Shown: positions 5,882 through 7,146 of the stretch, piece after piece
How the letters are laid out: the number at the start of each line of letters is the position of its first letter
How positions within the stretch are numbered: the stretch's first letter is position 1
Source of the DNA: Neisseriaceae bacterium
GTDB lineage: Bacteria > Pseudomonadota > Gammaproteobacteria > Burkholderiales > UBA11063
Direction of reading: 5' to 3'
Assembly: GCA_947470205.1 (NCBI GenBank)
Contig: CANISK010000073.1
Coordinates: 1-7,146 of the forward strand
DNA length: 7,146 nucleotides
The notes under the pieces: model-generated
Seen by the model: only the letters and a program-made list of their open reading frames with translations
What the model was told of the DNA's origin: nothing
Databases searched by the model: none
Translations under genes and position numbers: made by a program

Positions 5882-6583
5882 TTGAAAATTCTCATAATCA
5901 CTGCAATGCAAGAAGAACTAGATAGCACGATTGCATATTTTCAGAGCCAGTTTCATATAAAAAAACACGCCAATTTTATTTTTTATGAAGGCTCATATTT
6001 AAATCATACAATTAATATAATATTATCCGGTATAGGCAAAGTAAACGCAGCCATTCATACACAATTTATGATAGACCATACTTCTCCAGAGTTGGTGATT
6101 AATGTAGGAGTTGCTGGTGGTTTATCTAATACAGTTACATTTGGTGATGTGGTTATCGCGACCTCTCTTATACAACATGATGTGGATGTGAGTGCGTTTG
6201 GTTTACCAATCGGGCAAATACCCAGAATGGATGTATTTGATTTTCCGTGTGCCATTGACTTATTATCAGATATAGACACAACCAAGATAAATGATTTTAA
6301 AATTCATTATGGTAAAATCTTAAGTGGTGATCAGTTTATTGATGATGAAACAAAAGCAATACAGCTGGAAGATCACTTTAAAGCATTGGGGGTGGAAATG
6401 GAGGGAGCTGCTATTGCTCAGGTATGCCATGTGAATAACATTCAGGTTATGGTAATAAGGTCAATATCTGATATGGCGGGAATAAAAAGTAAAGCCACAC
6501 ACTCTTTTGATGAATTAAAATATATGGCATCTGGTAGAGCAGGGTATATGCTTTACTTGATTTTAAATTTATTACAACGTTAG
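5882..6583 (+). CDS. mtnN: 5'-methylthioadenosine/S-adenosylhomocysteine nucleosidase
   Basis: MTA/SAH nucleosidase hydrolyses methylthioadenosine, S-adenosylhomocysteine and 5'-deoxyadenosine to adenine plus the sugar, relieving product inhibition of SAM-dependent reactions and feeding methionine recycling and, where LuxS exists, autoinducer-2 synthesis. The 233-residue protein has the family's usual length. It starts MKILIITAMQEE, giving the acid residue Glu12; VEMEGAA places Met173 and Glu174, and RSISD places Arg193 and Asp197, the numbers used by the E. coli enzyme. The glycine-rich NVGVAGGL (74-81) matches the purine/ribose-binding core of the PNP/UDP phosphorylase superfamily. The start codon is TTG: no in-frame ATG lies upstream before a stop (5855-5857), and starting at Met9 would remove conserved N-terminal strand residues. 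The leader has only a poor ribosome site. A five-codon frame, ATG at 5871 to TGA at 5883-5885, overlaps this start. The PAP2 gene follows after seven bases. Confidence 0.95.
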   Translation: MKILIITAMQEELDSTIAYFQSQFHIKKHANFIFYEGSYLNHTINIILSGIGKVNAAIHTQFMIDHTSPELVINVGVAGGLSNTVTFGDVVIATSLIQHDVDVSAFGLPIGQIPRMDVFDFPCAIDLLSDIDTTKINDFKIHYGKILSGDQFIDDETKAIQLEDHFKALGVEMEGAAIAQVCHVNNIQVMVIRSISDMAGIKSKATHSFDELKYMASGRAGYMLYLILNLLQR

Positions 6584-6590
6584 TGTTTTA

Positions 6591-7146
6591 ATGAATACAA
6601 ATTCACTTGATTGCATTATAGCATCATTACCATACAACACATCAGCCCATAAATTTTACGGTGAATTATCTGTGTGGTGTAGGGTAATTTACAATATGGT
6701 GCCCATCATAACTATTTTAATGGTTGTAGGTCTACTGGCGCTATGGTTAACTAAAAACAATTTCCATAATCCACATCAAATTAAAAAATTTGTTATTATC
6801 ACTACATTATCATTAGTAATAGGCCCTGGTCTTATTGTCAATGTTGGACTGAAAAATCATTGGGGTAGACCTCGTCCATATCAGGTACTAAGGGATAATA
6901 AAATATACAAACCATTCTACATGCCATCATTCAACAACCATGAAGATAACAGCTTTCCGAGTGGACACGCTGCAATTGGATTTTTTTTGGGTATGCCATT
7001 AATTATTTTAAAGCGAAAACGTATCGGTTTTACGGTTTCAATTATTGGTGGAAGTTTGATTGGTATGGTGAGAATCTTACAAGGCGGGCATTATCTATCT
7101 GATGTAATTTTTAGTGGCATAGTTGTCATATCAACAACATGCTTTC
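6591..7146 (+). CDS. PAP2-superfamily membrane phosphatase, partial (3' end beyond window)
   Basis: The frame runs open from ATG 6591 to the window end (185 full codons). All three parts of the PAP2 phosphatase signature are present: Lys88-x6-Arg95-Pro96 in KNHWGRPRP, Pro-Ser-Gly-His at 123-126, and Arg161-x5-His167-x3-Asp171 in RILQGGHYLSD. The usual Ser before the last Arg is Val here. Hydrophobic segments at about 35-53, 67-86, 127-140, 146-160 and 172 onward fit an integral membrane enzyme with its active site at the periplasmic face. Family members dephosphorylate undecaprenyl pyrophosphate, phosphatidate or phosphatidylglycerophosphate, or the 1- or 4'-phosphate of lipid A. The substrate cannot be fixed from sequence, though the GPGL-N motif directly before the Lys and the QGGH-LSD block remind me of proteobacterial lipid A phosphatase-like members. 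It begins seven bases after mtnN with no clear ribosome site, so the two are probably co-transcribed. The missing C-terminus should be short. Confidence 0.88.
   Translation, partial: MNTNSLDCIIASLPYNTSAHKFYGELSVWCRVIYNMVPIITILMVVGLLALWLTKNNFHNPHQIKKFVIITTLSLVIGPGLIVNVGLKNHWGRPRPYQVLRDNKIYKPFYMPSFNNHEDNSFPSGHAAIGFFLGMPLIILKRKRIGFTVSIIGGSLIGMVRILQGGHYLSDVIFSGIVVISTTCF

Overview
The window is AT-rich DNA from a proteobacterium. The DsbC-type thioredoxin-fold isomerase and the MTA/SAH nucleosidase (active-site residues at the same numbers as the E. coli enzyme) fit a beta- or gammaproteobacterium. The low GC, the Asn/Gln/Lys-rich coiled-coil protein and the small palindromic repeats scattered between genes would suit a host-associated or intracellular lineage. 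That placement is inference; no rRNA or other firm taxonomic marker is present.

Left part, minus strand (1-2711): two adjacent genes with no recognisable family. The upstream one (606-2711) encodes a 701-residue, largely helical, Gln/Lys/Asn-rich protein with a gapless 43-residue internal repeat. Its stop overlaps the start of a second gene by four bases (ATGA, 606-609). That second gene is open to the window edge (at least 203 codons). The pair looks co-translated and is the least explained part of the window.

Middle (2712-3351): 640 bases without a convincing gene, lying between the minus-strand pair and dsbC. They hold promoter-like elements facing both ways, a 21-bp perfect palindrome, a TCATGA dyad, a 17-bp tandem repeat carrying two extended -10 boxes, and a palindromic repeat family (one solitary arm and one complete 70-bp unit). 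A canonical promoter sits directly in front of dsbC.

Right part, plus strand (3352-7146): dsbC, here predicted to be a lipoprotein, is followed by a second and different inverted-repeat element (4188-4272). Next come a membrane glycosyltransferase of the GT22 type (related to eukaryotic ALG9/ALG12/PIG-B mannosyltransferases), a hairpin at its stop codon, an MTA/SAH nucleosidase (mtnN) with a TTG start behind an extended -10 promoter, and seven bases later a PAP2-superfamily membrane phosphatase cut by the window end. GT22 enzymes use polyprenyl-phosphate sugars and PAP2 enzymes often act on lipid phosphates, so the neighbourhood may relate to envelope glycolipids. No direct link is shown, and mtnN is a housekeeping detoxification/recycling gene.
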